DNA from: an uncultured Campylobacter sp.
GTDB taxonomy: Bacteria > Campylobacterota > Campylobacteria > Campylobacterales > Campylobacteraceae
Assembly (NCBI GenBank): GCA_905373295.1
Contig: CAJPSJ010000061.1
Span: 1 to 9,898, forward strand
Direction of reading: 5' to 3'
Length of the DNA: 9,898 bases
The notes under the pieces were generated by a model that saw nothing but the letters and a program-made list of their open reading frames with translations, was not told where the DNA came from and searched no databases. Positions 1 to 7,239 of this stretch are shown piece after piece. Every line of letters begins with the position of its first letter. Positions within the stretch are counted from its first letter, which is position 1. The position numbers were made by a program, and so were the translations under genes.

Positions 1-757
1 CTGCGAGCAGTTTTAAAATTTCGCCCCTTTTTTCCGCTTCGAAAAGCGGCGCGGATAGCTTCAAAACCGCTCTAAATTTACGAATCTGCACGCGCAGCTC
101 GTGAAGAGCTTCGGGGGCGAGGTTTTTTTGATACTCGCTCTTTGCGGCACACGCCCTCGTCCACGCTAGCTCCAGCGCCAAGCGTGCGAGCTTAACGCTG
201 TCCGCATAGGGCGGAGCAAAAAATTTAACTCGGCTAAATTTTTTAAAAACGTTGCGGGCGTGCGCGAAATCAAGCGAGCGCGGCGGGATGCCGTAGCGCG
301 CCAGATAGCGGCTTTTGTAGCGGTAATCGTCGGTGATCTCGCAAAAATCGGTGCTGCCGAAGGTTTTTGCAAAATCAAAATTTGCGCTTGCCGCCTCGTT
401 TTGAAATTTCGCTCGTAAAATCGCGAGCGTGCTTAGCTCGCTGCCGTAAAGCTCTAGCCAAAACTCCGCTTCGTCACTGGCAAAGCCGTAGCGGTTCTTT
501 TGCACGACGCGGGCGATCCTGCTTTTTAAAGCCTCTTTGAAATCATCTTTTGAAATTTTAAAATTTAAAGTTTGTCTGTCGAGGTCCTCTTTTTTGTGGT
601 GCAAAGAGCACTCGTCGTTTTGGCGGATATAATAAATTTCGGGATAGAACGAAGTATAAAACCAAGTGATCTTTACCTTGCGACATTTCAGCCCCGCACG
701 CTCTAGCGTCCGCAGAATCGAATCGTCGCTCAATAAAAATTTACGCTTAGTTTGCAT
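1..757 (-). CDS. CYTH-like/CHAD domain protein, C-terminus cut by window edge
   Basis: This gene is open at the left edge, so 252 residues are visible. Translation from the ATG at 757 gives MQTKRKFLLS. A GGAG lies about six bases upstream, which supports this start. Residues 1-160 resemble a degenerate CYTH (triphosphate tunnel) domain: the opening aligns with the usual ExExK strand but reads Q-T-K-R-K, so both acidic metal ligands appear lost. The segment FCEITDDYRYKSRYLA (138-153) matches the family's late E-[IV]-T-x-D-x-x-Y pattern. From about residue 184 a helical CHAD domain begins, with its signature HELRVQIRKFRAVLKL at 219-234. CHAD domains bind polyphosphate in studied cases, and CYTH enzymes hydrolyse or cyclise triphosphates. 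Here I infer polyphosphate binding without intact CYTH catalysis. The gene lies 48 bases after perR and may have its own promoter. The CHAD assignment is firm; the CYTH assignment is moderate. Confidence 0.8.
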   Translation of the reverse strand, partial: MQTKRKFLLSDDSILRTLERAGLKCRKVKITWFYTSFYPEIYYIRQNDECSLHHKKEDLDRQTLNFKISKDDFKEALKSRIARVVQKNRYGFASDEAEFWLELYGSELSTLAILRAKFQNEAASANFDFAKTFGSTDFCEITDDYRYKSRYLARYGIPPRSLDFAHARNVFKKFSRVKFFAPPYADSVKLARLALELAWTRACAAKSEYQKNLAPEALHELRVQIRKFRAVLKLSAPLFEAEKRGEILKLLA

Positions 758-782
758 ACCCGCTCCAAAAATAAAGTGGGTA

Positions 783-791
783 ATAATAGCA
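783..791 (-). promoter_or_regulatory. Candidate extended -10 promoter of the CHAD gene
   Basis: On the minus strand the gap after perR contains TGCTATTAT, that is TG-N-TATTAT, one base off the TATAAT consensus and with an extended -10 TG. It would place a transcript start about 20 bases before the ATG at 757. Campylobacter sigma-70 promoters rely mainly on the -10 region, so no -35 is expected. No terminator-like hairpin was seen after perR, so read-through is also possible. Confidence 0.4.
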
Positions 792-805
792 GAAAATTCT
801 TTAAA

Positions 806-1216
806 CTATCTACACTTTTCGCAGTCTTCGACCGTAGCGGTGATATTTAGCTTGCGGATGAAATTGCCCGCTTTGCGCTCGATGTTTTTCAAAACGTCCT
901 TATTAAAGGCATCATCCATGAAAAGATCCGTGACATTGCCGCATTTTTCGCATACGACGTGGATGTGCGGCATCTGATAAATGTCGTAGCGGCTCTTTTT
1001 ATTCGGCGCATTGACCTCGACTACGACGCCCTCGTCGAGTAGGGTGTTTAAATTTTTATAAACCGTCGCTAGCGAAATGGATGGATAGTCCTCTTTGATC
1101 CCCTCGTATAGGTCCTCTATACTTGGATGTTCGTGGCGATCTAGCACCTTTAGGATGCACAATCTTTGAGGAGTTGCTTTCAAACCGCAAGTTTTGAGTA
1201 GTTCTACGTGGCTCAT
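806..1216 (-). CDS. perR: Peroxide-responsive Fur-family repressor PerR
   Basis: This is a 136-residue Fur-superfamily regulator, full length for the family. An N-terminal winged helix (about 1-80) contains LKATPQRLCILKVL and the recognition segment PSISLATVYKNLNTL. A C-terminal dimerisation and metal domain follows. The structural zinc site is visible as C89-x2-C92 and C132-x2-C135. Aligned by eye to Bacillus PerR with a constant offset of seven, all five regulatory iron ligands are present: H30, D78, H84, H86 and D97. Asp rather than Glu at the last position favours PerR over Fur. With iron bound it represses peroxide defence genes such as catalase and alkyl hydroperoxide reductase in Campylobacter; peroxide oxidises the ligand histidines and releases it. 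The ATG at 1216 follows an AAGGA. The gene sits next to dxs, as in C. jejuni. An upstream palindrome over the -10 suggests self-control. Confidence 0.93.
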   Translation of the reverse strand: MSHVELLKTCGLKATPQRLCILKVLDRHEHPSIEDLYEGIKEDYPSISLATVYKNLNTLLDEGVVVEVNAPNKKSRYDIYQMPHIHVVCEKCGNVTDLFMDDAFNKDVLKNIERKAGNFIRKLNITATVEDCEKCR

Positions 1217-1241
1217 TTTTGTCCTTCAAAAAATTTTAAAG

Positions 1242-1252
1242 TGATATTATCA
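1242..1252 (-). promoter_or_regulatory. perR promoter -10 with overlapping palindrome (possible Per box)
   Basis: The 65-base gap between the dxs stop and the perR ATG holds TGATATTATCA, a palindrome with 5-base arms around one central base. On the minus strand it contains GATAAT (1246-1251), one base from the -10 consensus, giving a leader of roughly 23 bases. A second, imperfect inverted repeat GTTGATATTAAC lies at 1271-1282 at the end of dxs. Fur-family operators are AT-rich inverted repeats, and perR self-repression is known in C. jejuni. That this palindrome is the operator is inference. Confidence 0.45.
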
Positions 1253-1281
1253 AATTTTACTTTAAACAAAGTTGATATTAA

Positions 1282-3114
1282 CTAATACTTTTTATCACTT
1301 AATATTCGCTCGACCAGAGTTTGCACGTCTAAGCCCAAGCTGCGTTCTACGTCGGCGGTCTTTCCGTGCGGCAAAAAGATATCAGCAAATTCGAAGCTCA
1401 CGATCTTTACGTCCGAAATTTCATTTTCTTGCAAAAATGCGCTTAAAATTTCACCGACGCCGCCCTTTTTGGCATTGTCGCTAAAGACGTACCAAATTTT
1501 ATCTTTGCGAGCCAAGCTTCGCAAAAACTCGGCGTCTAAAGGCTTTACAAAGACTAGATCCACTACGTCCACCTCCATCTGCCCCTCCAGCGCCTCGGCC
1601 GTTTTATACGCTCTACCCGCGCCGTTTCCGTAGCCGATGAGAGCTACGCGCGCGCTATCGCTGCGCTTTAAAAACACCGATTTTGCAAGCTCTACCGCAG
1701 ACGCGCCGGTCTCGTCGCAGTCCAAGATAAAGCTTCCGCGCGGATAGCGTATCGCCAAAACCCCCTCATGCGCGTAGGAGTACTCAATGATTCGTTTAAA
1801 GCTCGCCTCGTCCCGCGGCGCGCACATGCTGACGTTTGGGATCGCATTTAAGAAGCTCACGTCAAAGACCCCCTCGTGCGTCTCGCCGTCCTCGCCCACG
1901 ATGCCCGCGCGATCCATCGCAAGGACTAAGCTTAAGTTCATAATCGCCGCGTCGTGGACGATCTGATCGAATGCGCGCTGCATGAAGGTCGAATATATCG
2001 TAACGTACGGCTTGAAACCCTCGCGCGCCATCGCAGCCATCGAGCTTAGCGCGTGAGGCTCGGCGATCGCGACGTCCCAGAAGCGGTGCGGGAATTTCTC
2101 GATCAGCTTATCCATGCCGGTGCCGCTTGGCATCGCAGCGGTCACGCCCACGACGTTTTCATGCTTGGCGGCTAAGCTTAAAAGCGCTTCGGCGTAAATT
2201 TGCGTGGCGCTTTTGGCGGCGGATTTTTTCTTAAATTCTCCGCTTTGAATGTCAAAAGGCCCTACTCCGTGCCAGCTCTCCAAATAGCCCTCGGCCTTGT
2301 CATAGCCTTTGCCTTTGATCGTCTGAGCGTGCACGACGACGGGCTTGCGCGCGCTTTTTGCCGTCTTTAGCGCCGATATGAGATCGGCTAGGTTGTGGCC
2401 GTCGACAGGGCCTATGTATTCGAGCCCTAGCTCCTCAAAATACATCCCAGGTATAATGAGCTTTAAGGAATTTTCAAAGCGCTTTGCCATGTATGTCGCG
2501 CTTTGCGGAGCGTGGGAGAGCAGCTCTCTTACGTGGGATTTAAATTTTTGATAGGTTTCGCCCGCCATCGCTTGACTTAGGTATTTGCTAAAGGCGCCGA
2601 TAGGCCTGCTGATACTCATTTTATTATCGTTTAGGATGATGATGCAGGGCAGGCGTAGATCACCTAACTCGTTCATCGCCTCATAAGTCATACCGCCGCT
2701 CATTGAGCCGTCGCCGATTAAGACCACAGGGATTCTATCCTCGCCTTTGAGCTTGATAGCCTTGGCAGCGCCCACGGCCAAAGAGATCGACGTCGAGGCG
2801 TGTCCTGCGACGAAGTAATCAAATTCGCTCTCGCTAGGCTTAGTGTAGCCGCTGATACCGCCGAACTGCCTAAGCGAGCCGAACTCCTCCCAGCGGTCCG
2901 TTAGAAGCTTGTGCGCGTAGCTTTGATGGCTCACGTCGAAGATAAACGGATCGTTCGCGGCGTCGAATACGTAGTGCATCGCCACGATGAGCTCGACGGC
3001 GCCCATATTTGAGCTTAAATGGCCGCCGTTTTTACTCACGACTTCGATGATGCGCGCTCTAATCTGCGTGCAAAGCTCCCGTAGCTCCTCTAAGTTTTTG
3101 TTTTTAATATCCAC
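1282..3114 (-). CDS. dxs: 1-deoxy-D-xylulose-5-phosphate synthase
   Basis: This is a 610-residue thiamine-diphosphate enzyme that condenses pyruvate with glyceraldehyde 3-phosphate to make DXP. That is the first step of the MEP isoprenoid pathway and also feeds thiamine and pyridoxal synthesis. Visible motifs in order: the proton-relay histidine in GGHLSSNMG (H32); the TPP/Mg motif from GDGSMSGG (134-141) to NDN (162-164); PVDGHN (236-241); the glutamate that activates the cofactor in [10 protein letters not shown] (E352), with P where Q is usual next to it; and [15 protein letters not shown] (401-415). Length is typical (about 600-640). The start is GTG at 3114, inside the end of hisC (11-base overlap), with GGGAGA about eight bases upstream. 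In C. jejuni fliF-fliG-fliH separate hisC from dxs; here nothing does. The next gene is perR, as in C. jejuni. Confidence 0.97.
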   Translation of the reverse strand: MDIKNKNLEELRELCTQIRARIIEVVSKNGGHLSSNMGAVELIVAMHYVFDAANDPFIFDVSHQSYAHKLLTDRWEEFGSLRQFGGISGYTKPSESEFDYFVAGHASTSISLAVGAAKAIKLKGEDRIPVVLIGDGSMSGGMTYEAMNELGDLRLPCIIILNDNKMSISRPIGAFSKYLSQAMAGETYQKFKSHVRELLSHAPQSATYMAKRFENSLKLIIPGMYFEELGLEYIGPVDGHNLADLISALKTAKSARKPVVVHAQTIKGKGYDKAEGYLESWHGVGPFDIQSGEFKKKSAAKSATQIYAEALLSLAAKHENVVGVTAAMPSGTGMDKLIEKFPHRFWDVAIAEPHALSSMAAMAREGFKPYVTIYSTFMQRAFDQIVHDAAIMNLSLVLAMDRAGIVGEDGETHEGVFDVSFLNAIPNVSMCAPRDEASFKRIIEYSYAHEGVLAIRYPRGSFILDCDETGASAVELAKSVFLKRSDSARVALIGYGNGAGRAYKTAEALEGQMEVDVVDLVFVKPLDAEFLRSLARKDKIWYVFSDNAKKGGVGEILSAFLQENEISDVKIVSFEFADIFLPHGKTADVERSLGLDVQTLVERILSDKKY

Positions 3115-4213
3115 TCAAAATCTCTCCCAAAGCGCCCAAGACGCGATCGTTTTGCTCTGGCGTGCCGATCGTGATACGCACGGCGTTTAGCCCGTAGCTT
3201 TTTAAATTTCGAATGATGATGCCGCGGCGCAGAAGCTGCTCGCAAAGCTCGCTACTATCTATCGGCGGACTAAGTTTAAACGTGATGAAATTTGCGTAGC
3301 TAGGGGTAAATTCTAAATTTCGCTCGCGCGCAAAATCCTCGAAGCGGCTCATCTGCGCGGCGTTGTTTTGCAGGCTCTTTTGCACGAAAGCTTCGTCTTT
3401 TAGCGCCGCAATCGCTGCTGCGAGGCTAAGCGTCGTGATGTTAAAAGGCGGTCGCAGCTTATAAAGCGCGCTTATGATTACGCGCGGCGCGATGCCGTAG
3501 CCTACGCGCATACCGCCTAAGCCGTAGACCTTTGAGAAGGTGCCCAGATAGAGCACGTTTTTAAAATTTTGAATTAAAAATTTCGGATCGAGTTTTTTGC
3601 GTTCATCTTTAAACGCCGCAAATTCGTTGTACGCAGCATCAATCACCACAAGCGTATCCTCATCCGCGCTGCTGGCGAACCTATACACCGCCTCCGCATC
3701 CAAGCACTCGCCTAACGGGTTGTTCGGCACGCACAAAAAGATGACCGAAATTTCATCCCTATGCGCGTTATAAATTTTTAAAAGCTCAGCTAGATCGTGC
3801 TCCTGCGCGCTCGTTTTGTAAACTTTAGCCTCGCAGTGGCTTGCGTAGATGCCGTACATCGCGAAAGTGACGCCCGCTTGCAGTATGGCGTGGCGCGAAT
3901 TGAGCTTGGCGTGCAGCGCAAACTCGATGATCTGATCGCTGCCCGCGCCGATGATGATATTTTGCGGCTCCACGCCGAATTTCGAGGCGAGCGCGCCCTT
4001 TAGCTCATACATCGAATCATCGGGATAAAGATGCGCACAGGCGGCGTTTTGCACGATCGCCTCCTGCACCGCCTCGCTAGTGCCGAAAGGGTTTTCGTTG
4101 CTGGCAAGCTTTAGCACGTCCTGCTTGTGGATACCAAACTCCCGCACCACAAGCTCGATCGGCTTGCCCGCTTCGTAATTGCTTAAATTTTCTACAAATT
4201 CATTAAATTTCAT
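3104..4213 (-). CDS. hisC: Histidinol-phosphate aminotransferase (HisC family)
   Basis: This is a 369-residue fold-type I PLP aminotransferase. Residues [10 protein letters not shown] (35-44) form the substrate-side motif. PNNPLGE (163-169), D192 with Y195 (IDAAYNEF), and the Schiff-base lysine K228 in [17 protein letters not shown] follow in the expected order. R236 and the RPPFN segment (254-258) also fit the HisC branch. It converts imidazole-acetol phosphate plus glutamate to histidinol phosphate. Placement right after pheA suggests it may also transaminate phenylpyruvate or a related aromatic acid, which is inference. I chose ATG at 4213 because a strong GGAGGGG sits six bases ahead and the stop of pheA overlaps it as TGATG. 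A GTG one codon earlier is poorly spaced. The end overlaps the dxs start by 11 bases. Confidence 0.95.
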   Translation of the reverse strand: MKFNEFVENLSNYEAGKPIELVVREFGIHKQDVLKLASNENPFGTSEAVQEAIVQNAACAHLYPDDSMYELKGALASKFGVEPQNIIIGAGSDQIIEFALHAKLNSRHAILQAGVTFAMYGIYASHCEAKVYKTSAQEHDLAELLKIYNAHRDEISVIFLCVPNNPLGECLDAEAVYRFASSADEDTLVVIDAAYNEFAAFKDERKKLDPKFLIQNFKNVLYLGTFSKVYGLGGMRVGYGIAPRVIISALYKLRPPFNITTLSLAAAIAALKDEAFVQKSLQNNAAQMSRFEDFARERNLEFTPSYANFITFKLSPPIDSSELCEQLLRRGIIIRNLKSYGLNAVRITIGTPEQNDRVLGALGEILSGY

Positions 4214-5289
4214 CACTCCCCTCCGTTTATGTAACTTCCCAGCCAGGTGATTTCGTGGCCGTTTTTCTGCGCGTTTTGCAGCACGCGCGCCACTCGCTCG
4301 TCGTCGATATGCCCCTCAAAATCGACATAAAAGACACATTTAAAATCCCTAAGTTTGACAGGGCGGCTTTCTAATTTGGTTAAATTTATCCCCTCGTTGC
4401 GAAACATCTGCAAAAAGTCCACGAGCCCGCCCGGGCGGTCGTCGGTTTTGGCTAGGATGCTCGTTTTGTTGCGGTCGCTCTTTTGGTTTTTAAAGTCGCT
4501 CAGCACGAAAAAGCGCGTGCGGTTGGCAGAGTTGTCCTCGATCTTTTGAAACATCATCGGCACACCGTAAAGATCGGCGGCGATTTTGGAGCAGATCGCG
4601 GCGGAGTGCGGCGTGGCAGCTGCCATCTGCGCCGCAAGCGCGGTCGATTTGGTCGCGGTAAATTTAACGCCGCTAAGGCCGTAATCGTCTAAAAATTTAA
4701 GGCACTGATTGTATCCTTGCGGATGCGAGAATATCTGCTCTACCGTGCTTACGTCGTCGCAGTGGCTCGCAAAGCAGTGGTGGATATCCATATAAATTTC
4801 AGCGACGATCTTGACGCCTTCGTATTTTCGCAAGCAATCAAGCGTCGCTCCCACCGCGCCTTCGGTGTTGTTTTCGATCGGCACGACGCCGTATTTGGCC
4901 TCGCCGCTATCAAGCTCCTTAAAGACCGCCTCGATGTTTGAGAGCGGCAGATAGGAGCTTACCGCGCCGAAGCGGCTCTTGGCGGCTTGGTGCGAATAGG
5001 TGCCGAAAGGCCCTAAAAACGCGACGATCTGCGGCTTTTCTAAATTTCGCGAAACCGAAAAAATTTCAAAAAATATCGCCTCGATCGCCTCTTTGCTTAA
5101 ATTTCGCGCCTTTCCGCCGTCCAGCCTGCTGATGATCGAGCGCTCGCGCTCCGGGCGGTAGATCGCGCTGCCCGCGGTCTGCTTCAGCTCGCCGATCTTT
5201 TTGACAAACCCCATGCGCTCGTCGATAAGGCGCAAAATTTCATCATCCAGTCTGTCAATACAAACGCGCAGATCATCGATATTTTGCAT
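4213..5289 (-). CDS. pheA: Chorismate mutase / prephenate dehydratase (P-protein)
   Basis: This is a 358-residue fused enzyme that takes chorismate through prephenate to phenylpyruvate for phenylalanine. Residues 1-80 are an AroQ-type chorismate mutase helix bundle ([20 protein letters not shown], then KIGELK and RPERE). The prephenate dehydratase domain runs from about 88 to 270: [15 protein letters not shown] (89-103), [13 protein letters not shown] (137-149), SHPQ (188-191), [12 protein letters not shown] (212-223) and the TRF motif at 258-260. A C-terminal ACT domain (about 275-355) holds PGGLVDF and ESRP (307-310), the phenylalanine-binding feedback site. The usual PGAL reads PGGL. The start is ATG at 5289 with GGAGGG (5295-5300) six bases upstream; a GTG just before it is too close. 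The first 17 bases lie inside the preceding repeat ORF, and the stop overlaps hisC. Confidence 0.96.
   Translation of the reverse strand: MQNIDDLRVCIDRLDDEILRLIDERMGFVKKIGELKQTAGSAIYRPERERSIISRLDGGKARNLSKEAIEAIFFEIFSVSRNLEKPQIVAFLGPFGTYSHQAAKSRFGAVSSYLPLSNIEAVFKELDSGEAKYGVVPIENNTEGAVGATLDCLRKYEGVKIVAEIYMDIHHCFASHCDDVSTVEQIFSHPQGYNQCLKFLDDYGLSGVKFTATKSTALAAQMAAATPHSAAICSKIAADLYGVPMMFQKIEDNSANRTRFFVLSDFKNQKSDRNKTSILAKTDDRPGGLVDFLQMFRNEGINLTKLESRPVKLRDFKCVFYVDFEGHIDDERVARVLQNAQKNGHEITWLGSYINGGE
4218..4224 (-). promoter_or_regulatory. Ribosome binding site of hisC inside the end of pheA
   Basis: The last codons of pheA contain GGAGGGG on the minus strand. Spacing to the ATG at 4213 is about six bases, but only three to the GTG at 4216, so it decides the hisC start. 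With the TGATG stop/start overlap it indicates translational coupling of pheA to hisC. Confidence 0.7.
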
Positions 5290-5707
5290 CACAACCCTCC
5301 TTTTGCTCGCCCCTAAATTTCGGTTTTAAAAATTTCACGCCGCCACTCTTGCCGCAGGCTTTGAAATTCTTACCGCGCGATCTTAAAATTTCATCGCTTG
5401 CGATTGCCGCGCCGCAACTTCCGCGCGCTAAGAAGGCGCGATAAAATTCGTCGCGACGAGATCTTAAATTTAAAGAGCCGAGATTAAAATTTAAAACGGG
5501 GCCTTGTTTTGCCGTAAAATTTAGAGGCGCATTTTGTTCGGATCTGAAATTTAAAGCGGCGGCGCGTTCAGGCTTCGAATTTAAAGCGGCGGTGCGTTTA
5601 AAATTTAAGACCGCGCTCGTTGCGGCATTGAAATTTAAAGCCGCTGCACGCTCGGATTTGAAATTTAAGATCGCGCCCCGTTTTGGACGGCTCGCCGCGC
5701 GGCTCAT
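5273..5707 (-). CDS. Unrecognised basic repeat protein between lysA and pheA
   Basis: I do not recognise this 144-residue product. Residues 12-81 are a tandem decapeptide repeat with core A-x-LNF: LNF or its variants fall at 14, 24, 34, 42, 52, 62, 72 and 79. The consensus is near AAALNFKSER. The tail (82-144) is basic and without repeats, ending GCDAKYR. No signal peptide, membrane segment or known domain is visible. Signs that it is translated: its ATG overlaps the lysA stop as ATGA, an AAGGA lies about eight bases upstream, the frame stays open, and it runs 17 bases into pheA. In C. jejuni this position holds a HAD-family hydrolase; none of its DxD-type motifs are seen here. The gene may be a repeat-derived novelty or a coupling filler with no protein role. 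Function unknown. Confidence 0.55.
   Translation of the reverse strand: MSRAASRPKRGAILNFKSERAAALNFNAATSAVLNFKRTAALNSKPERAAALNFRSEQNAPLNFTAKQGPVLNFNLGSLNLRSRRDEFYRAFLARGSCGAAIASDEILRSRGKNFKACGKSGGVKFLKPKFRGEQKEGCDAKYR
5447..5671 (-). repeat. Tandem 30-base repeat, eight diverged units
   Basis: On the minus strand a TTAAATTT core recurs at 30-base steps, with one unit shortened to 24 bases and one to 21, so the reading frame is kept throughout. Outside the core the units diverge, although a GC-rich GCCGC/GCGGC stretch often follows. The repeat encodes the LNF decapeptides of the enclosing ORF. Confidence 0.85.
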
Positions 5708-7194
5708 ACGAAATCCTTTTCGAGCGCGATTAGATCATCAAAGCTCTCGCGCTTTCTAATCAGGCGGTCCTGCCCGTCGTAAACCGCAACCTCTGCGGCG
5801 CGGCAGCGGGTGTTGTAGTTGCTCGACATCGAAAAGCCGTAGGCGCCGGCGCTTTTGATTGCGAGCAGATCGCCGCTTTGCAGGCTAGGCAGGCTAACGC
5901 CTTTGGCCAAAAAATCGCCGCTTTCGCAGATCGGCCCCACGACGTCGCAGAGGCTTAAGCTCTCTGCAGAGCTTTGCGGCGCAGAATTATCCACGGCGGA
6001 GCTTAGATTAGAGGAATTCTGTGGCGCGAAATTTCCTTGCAAGCTTTGTGAAACACCGTTTTGCGACGTAGAATTTTGCGGTGCGAAATCCTCTGAGGCG
6101 GACTTAGCCTCGATGCCGAAAGCTTTGCTATGCGTAGAATTCTGCGCCGTGAAATTCTCGGCTAAATCCTGCGTAATGCCGCTTTGCTGAGAGGAATTTC
6201 GTGCCGTAGAATTCTCGGTGTCGTTTTGGCTCGCGCAGCTTTCGCAGGCGAAATTCTGCTCGCTTACAAGCTCGATTTTATGGTGCGCGCCGTAGAGGCT
6301 CGGGCGTATGAGATCGTTCATCGCGCCGTCGATGATAACGAAGCGCTTGCCGCAGTTTTGTTTTTCGTAAAGCACGCGGGTAAGAAATACCCCCGCAGCT
6401 CCCGTGATGAAGCGCCCGGGCTCGCACACGATCGTGACATCTAGCCCGCTTAGGCTCTTTAAAATCCCTTGCGCGTAGTCGTAGAGCACGATTTGTTTTT
6501 CATCCTCGTAGCGGATGCCGATGCCGCCGCCCACGTCGAAAAATTTTATATCGATCTCAAGGGCTCGCAGCTCACGCAGCAGATCGCTTACTATTTTTGC
6601 GGCGTCGCAGATCGGCGCGATCTCCGTAAGTTGGCTGCCGATGTGAAAGTGGATGCCGATGGGATTTAAAAATTTGCTCTTTTTGGCGTAGATATACATC
6701 TTGCGCGCGGTCTCGATACTGACGCCGAATTTGTTCTCATTTAGCCCCGTGGAGATGTAGGGGTGGGTCTTAGCGTCAACGTTTGGATTTACGCGGATGC
6801 TGATGCGAGCGGGCTTGTTTAGCTTTTGTGCGATCCGCTCCAGGCGCAGCATCTCGGCTTCGCTTTCTAAATTTATCAGCAAGATGTCCGACTTTAGCGC
6901 AAACTCGAGCTCGCTATCTTGCTTACCGACGCCAGAGAATATGATCTTATAGCTCTTTGCGCCGATATACAGAGCGCGGCGCAGCTCGCCGATACTGACG
7001 CAGTCAAAGCCGCTGCCCAGATCCGATAGAAATTTCAAAATGCTTAAATTCGAGCTTGCTTTAATCGCGAAGCAAACGAGCGACTTGCGCGCTGCGAAGG
7101 CCTCTTTGAGCGCTATGAAATTCTTTTGTATCTCGTTAAAATCGTAAACGTATAAAGGAGTGCCGTATTTGCGGGCTAAGCTTGAATAATCCAT
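5704..7194 (-). CDS. lysA: Diaminopimelate decarboxylase with a repeat insert
   Basis: This PLP enzyme makes L-lysine from meso-diaminopimelate. It has an alanine-racemase-like barrel followed by a beta domain. Landmarks: Schiff-base lysine K45 in CFAIKASSN; RVNPNVD (134-140); HFHIGSQ (182-188); the glycine loop GGGIGI (222-227); EPGRFI (258-263); CESGDF (423-428), which completes the partner subunit's active site; and GAYGFSMSSNYN (450-461). Every catalytic motif is intact. The protein is 496 residues against roughly 400-420 usual. The excess is a Ser/Asn/Gln/Ala-rich stretch at about 311-416, between SLYGAHHKIELV and VVGPICESGDF, likely a surface loop. The insert is in frame, so the enzyme is probably active. 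The ATG at 7194 follows GGTGGA. The stop overlaps the next ORF (ATGA). Confidence 0.96.
   Translation of the reverse strand: MDYSSLARKYGTPLYVYDFNEIQKNFIALKEAFAARKSLVCFAIKASSNLSILKFLSDLGSGFDCVSIGELRRALYIGAKSYKIIFSGVGKQDSELEFALKSDILLINLESEAEMLRLERIAQKLNKPARISIRVNPNVDAKTHPYISTGLNENKFGVSIETARKMYIYAKKSKFLNPIGIHFHIGSQLTEIAPICDAAKIVSDLLRELRALEIDIKFFDVGGGIGIRYEDEKQIVLYDYAQGILKSLSGLDVTIVCEPGRFITGAAGVFLTRVLYEKQNCGKRFVIIDGAMNDLIRPSLYGAHHKIELVSEQNFACESCASQNDTENSTARNSSQQSGITQDLAENFTAQNSTHSKAFGIEAKSASEDFAPQNSTSQNGVSQSLQGNFAPQNSSNLSSAVDNSAPQSSAESLSLCDVVGPICESGDFLAKGVSLPSLQSGDLLAIKSAGAYGFSMSSNYNTRCRAAEVAVYDGQDRLIRKRESFDDLIALEKDFV
6014..6216 (-). repeat. Four 23-base repeat units inside lysA
   Basis: Units lie at 6014-6036, 6071-6093, 6137-6159 and 6194-6216. 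Their starts are 57, 66 and 57 bases apart, all multiples of three. Each begins GAATTY and most end GAAATTC or a one-base variant. Read as lysA codons they give variants of (E/G)(N/D)FAPQNS. Weaker partial copies seem to flank them near 5984 and 6251. The steps match 19, 22 and 19 codons, so the repeats grew or were kept in frame. Confidence 0.85.
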
Positions 7195-7221
7195 AGAATT
7201 TCCACCGATAAATTTTGCGCC

Positions 7222-7230
7222 ATTCTAACA
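7222..7230 (-). promoter_or_regulatory. Weak candidate promoter ahead of lysA
   Basis: The 45-base gap between the LptF/LptG stop and lysA is the longest in the operon. It contains TGTTAGAAT on the minus strand, an extended -10 with one mismatch to TATAAT. It might give lysA and downstream genes a secondary start. The evidence is the motif alone. Confidence 0.3.
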
Positions 7231-7239
7231 AATCAAGGC

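Noticed and set aside
666..977. Plus-strand ORF of 103 codons spanning the perR 3' end
   Set aside because: It overlaps perR and the CHAD gene antisense and shows no domain; both minus-strand genes are well supported.
4214..4216. GTG start for hisC (and the matching GTG at 5290-5292 for pheA)
   Set aside because: In both cases GGAGG lies only about three bases from the GTG but six bases from the adjacent ATG, so the ATG is the better start.
5447..5671. CRISPR-like array with 30-base period
   Set aside because: There are no unique spacers between constant repeats. Only a short TTAAATTT core is constant and the reading frame is kept, so it is a coding tandem repeat.
5273..5707. Decayed HAD hydrolase gene in the lysA-pheA gap
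   Set aside because: In the ORF's own frame there is no DxDGT-like motif or other HAD segment; the interval is filled by the repeat and its basic tail.
5855..6190. Plus-strand ORF of 111 codons with Cys-rich, pentapeptide-like runs (CGAEL, CGAKF)
   Set aside because: It is the antisense reading of the lysA repeat insert. The regular pattern follows from the repeat units, there is no good ribosome binding site, and the lysA frame extends through with intact motifs on both sides.
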